DNA from: DASSKF01 sp035690725
GTDB lineage: Bacteria; Actinomycetota; Actinomycetes; Actinomycetales; Dermatophilaceae
NCBI GenBank assembly: GCA_035690725.1
Contig: DASSKF010000033.1
Location: 1-62,005, forward strand
DNA length: 62,005 bases
Direction of reading: 5' to 3'
In this document: positions 53,930-62,005 of the stretch, one piece after another
Numbering within the stretch: position 1 is the first letter of the stretch
Layout of the letters: the number at the start of each line of letters is the position of its first letter
Notes under the pieces: generated by a model
Seen by the model: the letters and a program-made list of their open reading frames with translations, nothing else
Databases searched by the model: none
Told to the model about the DNA's origin: nothing
Translations under genes and position numbers: made by a program

Positions 53930-54571
53930 TCAGAAGCGGTCGAGCCAGGCTCGCGCCTCGTCGAGCACGTCGCCCGCGTCACCGGAGAACCCGTGCGCCC
54001 CCTGGGCGGGGAACACCGGCACGCCGGGCAGCGCGTCGGAGACCTCGTCCGGCGTGCCGAACGGGTCCTTCCGTCCTTGGATGACGCCCAGCGGCGTCCG
54101 TGCGTCGACGACCAGCTGCGCCTCGTGCGCCCGGGACGTGTCCGGCTTGCCGGGCGGGTGCAGCGGGAAGGACAGCGCCAGGACCGCGTCCGCGCCGACC
54201 TGGGCCGCGGTGCGGCACGCCACCCGCGCCCCCGCACTGCGGCCCCCGACGACGAGTGGGCCGGGCACCGCCCAGCGGCCGGAGGTGAGTGCTGCCAGCA
54301 CGGCGAGCCAGGCCACGTCGAGCCTCGGCGGGGCCGGCGCCACCCGCTTGCCGGCGACCCGCCACGGCTGCTCGACGCGCGCGACGAGCCACCCGTCGTC
54401 GGCGAGGTGGGTGAGGGCGAGCAGGTCCGGGGCCTCCACGCCGCCACCGGCGCCGTGACCGAGCACGACCGACCCGCGCGCGTGCGCGGGCCGGTGCAGG
54501 TGGACGCGGGCCGGGCCGGTCTCCGTCTCGACCTCCCGGCTGGAGGTGCGCACGGGTGAGGTGGTCGTCAT
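53930..54571 (-). CDS. Alpha/beta-hydrolase (KANL3/Tex30-like)
   Basis: A 213-residue alpha/beta hydrolase. Strand-nucleophile elbow GGRSAGAR, a VVLGHGAGGGV oxyanion region, an Asp in DARTPLGVIQGRKDPFG and a His in GAHGFSG give a plausible Ser/Asp/His triad. Small size and pattern match the KANL3/Tex30-type or dienelactone-hydrolase-like actinobacterial group; substrate unknown. It lies five bases downstream of the SRAP gene on the same strand, so cotranscription is likely. Confidence 0.82.
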   Translation of the reverse strand: MTTTSPVRTSSREVETETGPARVHLHRPAHARGSVVLGHGAGGGVEAPDLLALTHLADDGWLVARVEQPWRVAGKRVAPAPPRLDVAWLAVLAALTSGRWAVPGPLVVGGRSAGARVACRTAAQVGADAVLALSFPLHPPGKPDTSRAHEAQLVVDARTPLGVIQGRKDPFGTPDEVSDALPGVPVFPAQGAHGFSGDAGDVLDEARAWLDRF

Positions 54572-54575
54572 CTGC

Positions 54576-55424
54576 TCATCCTCCGATGATCTCGCCGGTC
54601 ATGGGGTCGACGACGCCGACGAGCTGGTCGCGGCCGAGGGGCCGGACCAGCTCGGGGCCGTTGTTGCGCACCGAGCCGACGGCCGGGCTGACCGGCCAGG
54701 CGTCGAAGCGCCCGGGCTCCTCGAACTGGAGCAGCTTCGCCACCGTGTCCCGGTCGGTCGTCGCGGGGTCGAGCCACTGCTGCCAGTGCTCGGGCTCCAG
54801 AACGAGGGGCTGGCGCTCGTGCAGCCGGTCGAGGCCCGGCTCGGCGGCGGTGGTGATGACGCTGTAGCTCGCCACCCACGCGTCGGGGTGGTCCGGCGGG
54901 AGCGAGCGGTCCCGCCAGAACTCGTACAGACCGGCCATCGCCAGCGACCGCCCGTCGGCCCGGCGGACGAGGAACGGCTGCTTGCGTGGCGTGCCCCTGC
55001 GGTCGGTGGCCGTGGGGCTCGCCTGCCACTCGTACCAGCCCTCGGCGGGGACCAGGCAGCGGCGCGCCAGCGCGGCCTTGGCGAACGCGCGCTTGTCGAG
55101 CAGCTCCTCGGCGCGGGCGTTGATCATCCGCATCCCGATCTTCGGGTCGCGCGCCCAGGACGGCACCAGGCCCCACGTGAGGAACCGCAGCTGCCGGCGG
55201 GGAGGGAGCGGCTCGGCACACCCCTCGGCCGGGATGCGGGGCGCGCGGGTGAGGACGACCGGCGCCTGCTTGGACGGCGCCATGTTGTGGTCGGGGGCAC
55301 CGACCGGCGGGTCCTGCGGGGTGACGAGGACCGACCGGGTGCGCTCGTCGGTGCGGTCCTCGTCGACCTCGAACTCCTCGACGAGGTCGTCCGGGTGCGC
55401 GCTGGCCGCGTACCGTCCACACAT
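54576..55424 (-). CDS. SOS response-associated peptidase (HMCES/YedK-like)
   Basis: A 282-residue SRAP protein that crosslinks to and protects abasic sites in single-stranded DNA through Cys2 (N-terminus MCGRYAA). Other family residues are the Asn in DHNMAPSKQAPVVL, the Glu in EGWYEW and the His in LHERQPLVL. TACGCT ends eight bases upstream of the ATG and there is no clear ribosome-binding site. No LexA box is apparent. Confidence 0.92.
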   Translation of the reverse strand: MCGRYAASAHPDDLVEEFEVDEDRTDERTRSVLVTPQDPPVGAPDHNMAPSKQAPVVLTRAPRIPAEGCAEPLPPRRQLRFLTWGLVPSWARDPKIGMRMINARAEELLDKRAFAKAALARRCLVPAEGWYEWQASPTATDRRGTPRKQPFLVRRADGRSLAMAGLYEFWRDRSLPPDHPDAWVASYSVITTAAEPGLDRLHERQPLVLEPEHWQQWLDPATTDRDTVAKLLQFEEPGRFDAWPVSPAVGSVRNNGPELVRPLGRDQLVGVVDPMTGEIIGG

Positions 55425-55543
55425 GGCGCCTCAGCGTAGAGCCCGGGGGCGACGACGGTGCAGGAGTGCCGCGACGGCGAGGAGTCGGGGTGCGGGGAGC
55501 GGCTACGGTAGGTCTCGATGACCCGTCACGAAGGAGCTGCACG

Positions 55544-56086
55544 ATGACCCTGGTCCGCCGTCTCGCCCGCCCGATGCTCGCGTCGATGTTCCTGGTCGGG
55601 GGGCTGGACCAGCTGCGCCACCCGCAGAGCAAGGCACCGGCCGTCGAGGACATGCTCCAGAAGGTCAGCGAGAGGCTCGGGCTCCCGGACGACCCGCAGA
55701 CGCTGGTGCGGGTCAACGGTGCGGTCATGGTGGGCGCCGGCACGATGCTGGCCCTGGGCAAGATGCCGCGCGCCTCCGCGCTGGTGCTCGCCGGAACCCT
55801 CGTGCCGACGACGATCGGTGCGCACCGGTTCTGGGAGATCGACGACCCGGACAAGCGCGCCCAGCAGAAGGTCCAGTTCTTCAAGAACCTCAGCCTGCTC
55901 GGCGGGGTCCTCATCGCCGCGGTCGACACCGCCGGCAAGCCCGGCCTGTCCTGGCGCGCGCAGCACCTGCTCGACGAGGGCGCGCGCGGTGCGGGGCGCA
56001 CCCGCCGGGAGCTCAAGCGGGCGGCGAAGGCGGCCCGCCGCGAGGCCAAGCTCGCCGCCAGCCAGGCCCACGATGCGGTCGCTTGA
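55544..56086 (+). CDS. DoxX-family membrane protein
   Basis: A 180-residue membrane protein: LVRRLARPMLASMFLVGGLDQLRHP in the first helix is typical of the DoxX/oxidoreductase-associated family; three more helices follow to about residue 130, then a charged Arg/Ala/Lys-rich tail. Role undefined, often linked to redox stress. AAGGAG precedes the ATG. Its stop overlaps the aroA TTG by three bases. Confidence 0.82.
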   Translation: MTLVRRLARPMLASMFLVGGLDQLRHPQSKAPAVEDMLQKVSERLGLPDDPQTLVRVNGAVMVGAGTMLALGKMPRASALVLAGTLVPTTIGAHRFWEIDDPDKRAQQKVQFFKNLSLLGGVLIAAVDTAGKPGLSWRAQHLLDEGARGAGRTRRELKRAAKAARREAKLAASQAHDAVA

Positions 56087-57501
56087 GCCTGCTCGACGTG
56101 CCTGACCATCCTCCCGAGCCCGGCAGCACCCACTGGACCGCCCCGGCGGCCACCGACCCGCTCGACGCGAGCGTCTCCCTGCCGGGCAGCAAGTCCCTGA
56201 CCAACCGCTTCCTCGTCCTCGCCGCGCTCGCGGCCGGTACCTCACGGCTGCGCCGACCCCTGCGCTCCCGTGACACCCTGCTGATGGCCGAGGCGCTGGG
56301 TGCGCTCGGCGCCGGGGTGGAGGACTACGCCGGTGACGACCCGGACTGTCCCGACTGGTTGATCACCCCCGCCACCTTGGCCGGCGCGGCGAGCGTCGAC
56401 TGCGGCCTCGCCGGGACGGTGATGCGTTTCCTGCCGCCGGTGGCCGCGCTCGCCGACGGAGAGGTCGGCTTCGACGGCGACCCCGCCGCCCGGGCCCGCC
56501 CCATGGGGCCCCTGCTCGGCGCGCTGCGGGACCTCGGGGTGACCGTGTCCGACGACGGTCGTGGGCACCTGCCGTTCACCGTCGCGGGCCGGGGGTCCGT
56601 GCACGGCGGCCGGGTCGTTGTCGACGCCTCGGCCAGCTCGCAGTTCGTCTCCGCGCTGCTGCTGGCCGGTCCGCGCTTCGACGACGGCGTCACGGTCGTC
56701 CACCGCGGCGACCCGGTGCCGAGCGCCCCGCACGTGCGGATGACGGTCGAGGTGCTGCGCGACGCCGGGGCGGTCGTCGACGACGTCGAGGCCGACACCT
56801 GGCGGGTCGAACCCGGTGAGATCCACCCCCTCGAGGTGCAGGTGGAGCCGGACCTGTCCGGCGCTGCGCCGTTCGTGGCCGCACCGCTCGTCGCCGGGGG
56901 CTGCGTCCGGGTCCCGGGCTGGCCCCAGCACACCTCCCAGGCCGGGGACGCCCTGCGGGACATCCTCGACGCCATGGGGGCGGACGTGCTGCTCGACCGC
57001 TCCGGGCTGACCGTGCGGGGCGGGGGGCCGGTCGTGGGACTCGACGTCGACCTGCACGACGTCGGCGAGCTCACCCCGGTCGTCGCGGCACTCGCGGCGC
57101 TCGCCACCTCCCCGTCCCGGCTGGGTGGCATCGCCCACCTGCGCGGCCACGAGACCGACCGGCTGCACGCCCTCGCCAGCGAGCTGACGGCACTCGGCAC
57201 GCAGGTCGAGGAGTCGCACGACTCGCTGTTCATCGTGCCGAAACCCCTGCGGCCCGGGGTGTTCCACACCTACGCCGACCACCGGATGGCGATGGCCGGG
57301 GCGGTGCTCGGCCTCGCGGTTCCCGGCCTCGAGGTCGAGGACATCGCCACCACCGGCAAGACACTGCCCGACTTCCCGGGCATGTGGGCGGACCTGCTGT
57401 CCGGCCACACCCGGTCGACCGAGCTGTGCTCGGTCGACGAGGTGGGCGAGCCGGTCGAGCAGCGCCGGCCCCTGGCCACCGACCCGGAGGGCCGCTGGTG
57501 A
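56083..57501 (+). CDS. aroA: 3-phosphoshikimate 1-carboxyvinyltransferase (EPSP synthase)
   Basis: Sixth step of the shikimate pathway. The 472 residues include GSKSLTNRFLVLAALAAG at the shikimate-phosphate site, GTVMRFLPPVAAL, the RPMGPLL loop, and DHRMAMAGAVLGLAVPG with catalytic residues. I used the TTG at 56083 because it makes a TTGA overlap with the DoxX stop; a GTG at 56098 is a possible start and neither has a strong ribosome-binding site. Next to rsgA, a usual actinobacterial pairing near the sigR-rsrA locus. Confidence 0.93.
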   Translation: MSLLDVPDHPPEPGSTHWTAPAATDPLDASVSLPGSKSLTNRFLVLAALAAGTSRLRRPLRSRDTLLMAEALGALGAGVEDYAGDDPDCPDWLITPATLAGAASVDCGLAGTVMRFLPPVAALADGEVGFDGDPAARARPMGPLLGALRDLGVTVSDDGRGHLPFTVAGRGSVHGGRVVVDASASSQFVSALLLAGPRFDDGVTVVHRGDPVPSAPHVRMTVEVLRDAGAVVDDVEADTWRVEPGEIHPLEVQVEPDLSGAAPFVAAPLVAGGCVRVPGWPQHTSQAGDALRDILDAMGADVLLDRSGLTVRGGGPVVGLDVDLHDVGELTPVVAALAALATSPSRLGGIAHLRGHETDRLHALASELTALGTQVEESHDSLFIVPKPLRPGVFHTYADHRMAMAGAVLGLAVPGLEVEDIATTGKTLPDFPGMWADLLSGHTRSTELCSVDEVGEPVEQRRPLATDPEGRW

Positions 57502-58520
57502 CGCCTCGCCGTCGCGACTACGACGAGAGCGACGTGCGGATCCGCCCCGGCAGGAGGGGCTCGCGTCCCCGGACGAAGGAGCGCCCCCGCCACGAGGACG
57601 CGGTGGTGGGGCTGGTCACGGCCGTGGACCGCGGCCGCTACACGGTGCTGGTCGACGACCGTGTGGTCACGGCGATGAAGGCCCGCGAGCTGGGCCGCAC
57701 CAGCGTCGTGGTCGGCGACCGGTCCGCCCTCGTCGGCGACGTGTCCGGCGGGGACGGCACGCTCGCCCGCATCGTGCGGACGGAGCCGCGCACGTCGGTG
57801 CTGCGGCGCACCGCCGACGACACCGACCCCGTCGAGCGGGTCATCGTCGCCAACGCCGACCAGCTCGTGGTCGTCACGGCCGTCGCCGACCCGGAACCGC
57901 GACCCCGGCTGATCGACCGCTGCCTCGTCGCGGCCTACGACGCCGGCATGGACCCGCTGCTGGTGCTCACCAAGGCGGACCTGGTCGACCCCGCCGAGTT
58001 CCTCGAGCGCTACGCGCCGCTGGAGGTCCCCCACGTCGTGACCGCCATGCCGGAGCCCGACAGCGGCGAGCTCACCGGTCTCGGCGACGTGCGCGAGCAC
58101 CTGCGGGGGCGGCTCAGCGTGCTCGTGGGCCACTCCGGCGTCGGCAAGTCGACGCTGGTCAACGCCCTGGTGCCGCAGGCCCGGCGGGCGACCGGCGAGG
58201 TCAACGACGTCACGGGGCGGGGACGGCACACCTCCACCTCGGCCGTGGCCCTCCCCCTGCCGAACGACGACGGGCGGGTGGTCGACACCCCGGGTGTCCG
58301 GTCCTTCGGGCTGGCGCACGTCGACCCGGACCGGATCATCCACCACTTCCCCGACCTCCGGCCGGGCACGGCCGGGTGTCCCCGGGGGTGCACCCACGAC
58401 GAGCCGGAGTGCGCGCTCGACGGGTGGGTCGCCGGGGGCCACGCCGGCCCTGCCGGGCCCTCCCGCCTCGAGTCGCTGCGTCGGCTGCTCGAGACCCGCA
58501 ACCCGCAGGCGGGCGACTGA
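57498..58520 (+). CDS. rsgA: Ribosome small subunit GTPase RsgA
   Basis: Circularly permuted GTPase that checks late 30S assembly. The 340 residues have an N-terminal OB fold, the G4-G5-G1-G2-G3 order (LTKADL, then GHSGVGKSTLVN, then DTPGVRSFGL) and a C-terminal zinc motif C-x-x-x-C-x-H-x5-C (CPRGCTHDEPEC). The GTG at 57498 overlaps the aroA stop (GTGA); this places it as the second gene of an aroA-rsgA coupled pair. Confidence 0.94.
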   Translation: MTPRRRDYDESDVRIRPGRRGSRPRTKERPRHEDAVVGLVTAVDRGRYTVLVDDRVVTAMKARELGRTSVVVGDRSALVGDVSGGDGTLARIVRTEPRTSVLRRTADDTDPVERVIVANADQLVVVTAVADPEPRPRLIDRCLVAAYDAGMDPLLVLTKADLVDPAEFLERYAPLEVPHVVTAMPEPDSGELTGLGDVREHLRGRLSVLVGHSGVGKSTLVNALVPQARRATGEVNDVTGRGRHTSTSAVALPLPNDDGRVVDTPGVRSFGLAHVDPDRIIHHFPDLRPGTAGCPRGCTHDEPECALDGWVAGGHAGPAGPSRLESLRRLLETRNPQAGD

Positions 58521-58582
58521 CGGGGCCGGCGGCAGCGGCGGTGCTCCCACGCGCGCCTCCGGCGACCGGTTAGCCTGCCGCC

Positions 58583-59365
58583 GTGCCCCGATACGACGAC
58601 GACCTCCGCCTCGCCCACGTGCTCGCCGACAACGTGGAGCGGCTGACGACGTCCCGTTTCAAGGCCGAGGACCTCGTCGTCGAGACCAAGCCGGACCTCA
58701 CCCTCGTCAGCGACGCCGACCGGGAGGCCGAGGAGCTCATCCGCTACCAGCTCGGGCGGACCCGGCCGCGCGACGCCGTCGAGGGCGAGGAGATGGAGAC
58801 GACCGGCCACGGCCCCCGGCGCTGGGTGATCGACCCGATCGACGGGACCCACAACTACGTCCGCGGCGTGCCGGTCTGGGCCACCCTCATCGGGCTCGTC
58901 GACGGCGACGAGGCCGTGCTCGGCCTGGTCGCGGCACCGGCCCTGGGACGACGCTGGTGGGCGGCGAAGGGCTCCGGCGCCTGGACCGGCCGCAGCCTCA
59001 TGAACGCCAAGGCCATCAACGTCTCCAAGGTGTCCCGGCTCGAGGACGCGTCGATCTCGTGGTCCAGCCTGCGCGGCTGGCGCGAGCGCGGGAGGCAGGA
59101 CGCGCTGCTGGACCTGTGCGACGCGTGCTGGCGCAGCCGGGCCTACGGCGACTTCTGGTCGCACATGCTCGTCGCGGAGGGTGCCGTCGACATCGCGCCC
59201 GAGCCGGAGCTGGCGCTCTACGACATGGCCGCGCTCGCGCCGATCGTCACCGAGGCGGGCGGTCGCTTCACCTCCCTGGAGGGCGCGGAGGGACCGTTCG
59301 GGGGAAACGGGGTGAGCACCAACGGCCTGCTGCACGAGGAGGTCCTCGCCCGGCTCGGCGACTGA
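58583..59365 (+). CDS. hisN: Histidinol-phosphatase (inositol monophosphatase family)
   Basis: A 260-residue IMPase-fold phosphatase: metal motif DPIDGTHNYVRG, upstream acidic VSDADREAEEL and VEGEE, and C-terminal SHMLVAEGAVDIAPEPELALYDMAALAPIV. The sequence and its position after aroA-rsgA match actinobacterial HisN, which makes histidinol; inositol phosphatase activity cannot be excluded. TAGCCT ends six bases before the GTG with no ribosome-binding site: probably leaderless. Confidence 0.9.
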   Translation: MPRYDDDLRLAHVLADNVERLTTSRFKAEDLVVETKPDLTLVSDADREAEELIRYQLGRTRPRDAVEGEEMETTGHGPRRWVIDPIDGTHNYVRGVPVWATLIGLVDGDEAVLGLVAAPALGRRWWAAKGSGAWTGRSLMNAKAINVSKVSRLEDASISWSSLRGWRERGRQDALLDLCDACWRSRAYGDFWSHMLVAEGAVDIAPEPELALYDMAALAPIVTEAGGRFTSLEGAEGPFGGNGVSTNGLLHEEVLARLGD

Positions 59366-59392
59366 GGCAACCGGCAACGGCCGCAAGGGTTC

Positions 59393-60772
59393 TCAGAGGG
59401 GGACGACGGTCACCTCGCCGCGGCCCAGCTGGCGCACCGGGTCGGCATACTGCTGTGCGTCGCCGACCACCACGACGGTCCACTCCCCCGTCACGTAGCG
59501 GTCGTAGGCGTCTCCGAGCGCCTGCGCGTCCAGGTCCTCGAGGCCGGCCAGGGTGTCGGTCGTGAACCGGGTGGTGAGCCCGTCCAGGGCGAGCAGCGCC
59601 GCCTCGTCGGCGACGGCGTCGGCGGTCGCGAACCGGCCGGGCGCAGTGCGCCCGATGTAGTCCGCGCCCGCGCGGGTCTCCTCCTCGGTGAACCCCTCGC
59701 GACCGCCGTCGAGGATGTCGAGCAGCAGCCCGACCGACTCCGCGGTCGCGTCCCCGCGCACCGTGCCGGTGGTGAGGAAGAGCCCGCCCCGGTGGTGCGG
59801 ACGGAAGCTGGACCGGATGCCGTAGGTGAACCCCTTCTCCTCCCGCAGCACGGCGTCGATCCGCGCGTTCGGGGAGCCGCCGAGGACGAACCCCAGGACG
59901 CTGTATGCCGACCAGCCGGCCTTCGTGCGCCGGTCCGGTCCCGGACAGCCCACGTAGAGCGCGGTCTGGACCGATCCCGGCCGGTCCACGAACACGATGC
60001 GCGCGGCGTCGCTGCGCCGACGCCGTCGGCCCGGGGGCTCGGGCCGGTCCGGCTCGGGAGCGTCGTCGGCCCACGTCCCGACCGTGCGCGCCAGCTCGCC
60101 GTCGAGGTCGAGTCCGGACAGGTCGCCGGCGACCACGAGGGCGGCCCGGGAGGGGTGGACGTGGGCGGCGTGGAAGGCTGCCACGTCGTCGCGGGTGATG
60201 CGGGAGACGGTCTCCCGGCCGCCGGCGGCCGGGCGCGCGGCCCGGTCGGCCGGGTCGAAGTAGGTGCGCAGGAACTCCAGGGCCGCCCGGCTGACCGGCG
60301 CCGCCCGCTCGTGCTCGATCTCGGCGAGGCGGGCTCGGACGTGGCGGGCCACCTCGGCCTCGGGGAAGGTCGGCTCGGAGAGGAACTCGGTCAGCAGCTC
60401 CAGCGCGCGCCCGAGGTGCCGCGGGGCCACGTCGACGTCGACGACCAGGCCGGACTCGGCCATCCCGGCGCCGATCGCGATCCCCGCCCGCTCCAGCTCC
60501 TCGGCCATCTCGTCGGTGCTGTGGGAGCGGGTGCCCTCGTCCATGGTGCGGGCGGCGACGGTGCCGACGCCCTCCCGGTCACGGGGCTCGGTGTGCAGCG
60601 GCGCGTCGATGGCGACGCGCACGGAGACGACGTACTGCCCGGGGATGTCGTAGGCGACGACCTCGGCCCCGTTGTCGAGCCGGTGCCGGGTGGGTTCGGG
60701 GAACGTCCAGGGCTCGGCGGGCGGCACGGTGGGCCGCTCGGGCAGGACCTGCTCGGCCGGTGCGGTGGTCAC
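59393..60772 (-). CDS. M16 peptidase-family protein without HxxEH (partner subunit)
   Basis: A 459-residue M16 member in which the zinc motif HxxEH is missing in the N-terminal domain (ARTMDEGTRSHSTDEMAEEL at the expected site), while the C-terminal GFTYGIRSSF carries the R/Y motif used for substrate binding. It is the non-catalytic half of a heterodimeric M16B peptidase with the overlapping upstream gene. The GTG at 60772 overlaps that gene's stop by four bases. Confidence 0.9.
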   Translation of the reverse strand: MTTAPAEQVLPERPTVPPAEPWTFPEPTRHRLDNGAEVVAYDIPGQYVVSVRVAIDAPLHTEPRDREGVGTVAARTMDEGTRSHSTDEMAEELERAGIAIGAGMAESGLVVDVDVAPRHLGRALELLTEFLSEPTFPEAEVARHVRARLAEIEHERAAPVSRAALEFLRTYFDPADRAARPAAGGRETVSRITRDDVAAFHAAHVHPSRAALVVAGDLSGLDLDGELARTVGTWADDAPEPDRPEPPGRRRRRSDAARIVFVDRPGSVQTALYVGCPGPDRRTKAGWSAYSVLGFVLGGSPNARIDAVLREEKGFTYGIRSSFRPHHRGGLFLTTGTVRGDATAESVGLLLDILDGGREGFTEEETRAGADYIGRTAPGRFATADAVADEAALLALDGLTTRFTTDTLAGLEDLDAQALGDAYDRYVTGEWTVVVVGDAQQYADPVRQLGRGEVTVVPL

Positions 60773-62005
60773 GCGGTGCCTCCCTCGTCGTCGCCGGCGG
60801 CGCGCAGGTGGGCCACCACGGCGCGGCATTCCGGCAGCAGGAATCGCGCCGCCACCTCGCGGACCTGCTCCGCGGTGACCTCGCGCAGCCGGTCCGGGAA
60901 CGTGTTGACGAACTCGGGGTCGTCGTGCAGCAGGGTGTAGCGGCTGACGAGGTCGGCTCGCTCGTCCTGGGCGGCGAGCGCGGACAGCCAGGACCGCTCG
61001 GTCTGGGAGAGCGCGGCCTCGAGCTCGAGGTCGGTCGGCCCGGTCTCGGCGAAGCGCTGCAGCTCCTCGCACACCGCCTGCTCGGCGTCGGCCGGGTTGG
61101 TCCCCTCGGCGACGTCCACGACGACCAGCCCGAGCGAGACGCCGTCGACCAGCCCCATGCCGTGGGCGACCACGTGCGTCGCGAGCTCGTCGCCCCGCAC
61201 CACGCGCCGGTAGAGCCGGGAGATCGCCATGCCACCGAGGCAGTCGAGCGCCAGCGTCGCCGCCCGGAACTGCGGGGTCCCGTCGACGGGCAGCCGGAAG
61301 CCGAGGTAGAGCCGGTCGTGCGGCACGTCCGCCTCCCGCTCCAGGCGGACCGGCTCGGCCAGCGGGGCCAGCGCGTCGACCGGCTCCCGCGACTCCACCC
61401 CACCGGCGGGCAGCATGCCGACGTGGCGCTCCACCGCGTCGAACGCCTCGTCCGCGCCGATGTCACCCACGACGGTCAGCACGGTGTTGTCCGGCCGGTA
61501 GTGACGCCGGTAGAAGGCGTGCACGTCCTCGAGGCCGGCGCCGTCGAGGTCCTCCATCGCGCCGATGGTCGGGTGGTGGTACGGGTGCCCCTTGGGGAAG
61601 ACGGTCGCATAGACGTCGCTCAGCGCGGTGCCGTAGGGCACGTTGTCGTAGCGCTGGCGCTTCTCCTCCTTGACGACGTCGCGCTGGTTGTCCAGGTTCT
61701 CCTGGGTGACCGCCTCCAGCAGCCGCCCGTGCCGGTCCGCCTCCAGCCACAGCGCCAGCTCGAAGGCCCCCTTCGGGACGGTCTCGAAGTAGTTGGTGCG
61801 GTCGAAGGAGGTCGTGGCGTTGAGCCGGCCGCCCTCGGCCATGAGGGCCCGGAAGTGCTCACCGCCGGCGACGTTCGCCGACCCCTGGAACATCAGGTGC
61901 TCGAAGAGGTGGGCGAAGCCGGTCCGCCCCTCCGGCTCGTGCCGGGAGCCGACGCCGACCCAGATGTTGACGGTGACGGTCGGCACGGCGTGGTCCTCGG
62001 AGACG
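60769..62005 (-). CDS. M16 zinc peptidase, catalytic subunit (partial, 5' end missing)
   Basis: Catalytic half of the M16 pair, 412 codons in the window; the frame is open through the edge, so the true start lies outside. The zinc motif is inverted HxxEH in FAHLFEHLMFQ, with the distal Glu in DVVKEEKRQRYDNVP. Substrates of actinobacterial M16B pairs are mostly undefined; peptide or peptidase-processing roles are known in relatives. Confidence 0.9.
   Translation of the reverse strand, partial: VSEDHAVPTVTVNIWVGVGSRHEPEGRTGFAHLFEHLMFQGSANVAGGEHFRALMAEGGRLNATTSFDRTNYFETVPKGAFELALWLEADRHGRLLEAVTQENLDNQRDVVKEEKRQRYDNVPYGTALSDVYATVFPKGHPYHHPTIGAMEDLDGAGLEDVHAFYRRHYRPDNTVLTVVGDIGADEAFDAVERHVGMLPAGGVESREPVDALAPLAEPVRLEREADVPHDRLYLGFRLPVDGTPQFRAATLALDCLGGMAISRLYRRVVRGDELATHVVAHGMGLVDGVSLGLVVVDVAEGTNPADAEQAVCEELQRFAETGPTDLELEAALSQTERSWLSALAAQDERADLVSRYTLLHDDPEFVNTFPDRLREVTAEQVREVAARFLLPECRAVVAHLRAAGDDEGGTA

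Overview
The window is high-G+C DNA from an actinobacterium, most likely Micrococcales near Intrasporangiaceae/Ornithinimicrobiaceae. Evidence: a SigR/RsrA (mycothiol-type) redox pair, a fused E1/E2 2-oxoglutarate dehydrogenase (Kgd), Rho with a long asparagine/arginine-rich insert, ribosomal protein bL37, nickel superoxide dismutase, many GTG/TTG starts, ATGA/GTGA gene overlaps and several apparently leaderless genes. The family placement is inference; the phylum is secure.

Layout. 1-5110 (minus): a wecA-like gene, then atpI-like, atpZ-like, atpB, atpE, atpF, atpH and the start of atpA, with a perfect Crp/GlxR-type site before the atp genes. 5199-10000: DUF72, tsaC/sua5, a pentapeptide-repeat protein (plus), prmC, prfA, rpmE. 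10112-15148 (minus): a coupled operon of response regulator, HEAT-repeat membrane protein, GT2 polysaccharide synthase and hybrid-input histidine kinase. 15265-18274: LLM oxidoreductase (plus) convergent with rho. 18518-25456 (minus): response regulator-argS-lysA-hom-thrC-thrB, an aspartate-family amino-acid operon. 25539: tRNA-Arg(CCG). 25724-30120: two CBS/CorC-type membrane proteins, divergent from an ABC exporter. 30258-36155: kgd, GNAT, DUF6104, and an SGNH-fold protein lacking its catalytic Ser. 36286-38011: PadR/DUF4097 locus with a palindromic operator region. 38014-44865: quinone-oxidoreductase-like protein, a polar amino-acid ABC importer, a ThDP-dependent 2-oxoacid enzyme and a Glu/Leu-type dehydrogenase, plausibly one amino-acid catabolic module. 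44871-47845: sodX-sodN, DUF3311 plus Na+/solute symporter. 48009-50926 (minus): a 29-aa peptide ORF, an HD-GYP protein and a degenerate HD protein. 51307-52387: bL37, rsrA, sigR. 52586-53924: a DUF559/AbiEi-like gene bracketed by inverted six-unit repeat arrays. 53930-62005: alpha/beta hydrolase, SRAP, DoxX-like, aroA, rsgA, hisN and an M16 peptidase pair (the last gene runs off the end).

Two features cut across genes and look undescribed. First, the octamer CGGCATAC (or its complement GTATGCCG) occurs at 27 places I could find, on both strands, in all reading frames and using codons that are otherwise rare here (TAT, GCA, ATA); this suggests selection on the DNA word itself. Second, a 20-bp unit with core ACCTCGGG forms intergenic arrays with forward units followed by inverted units (3+2, 3+2 and 6+6). 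In the 6+6 case the arms are separated by the DUF559/AbiEi-like gene.
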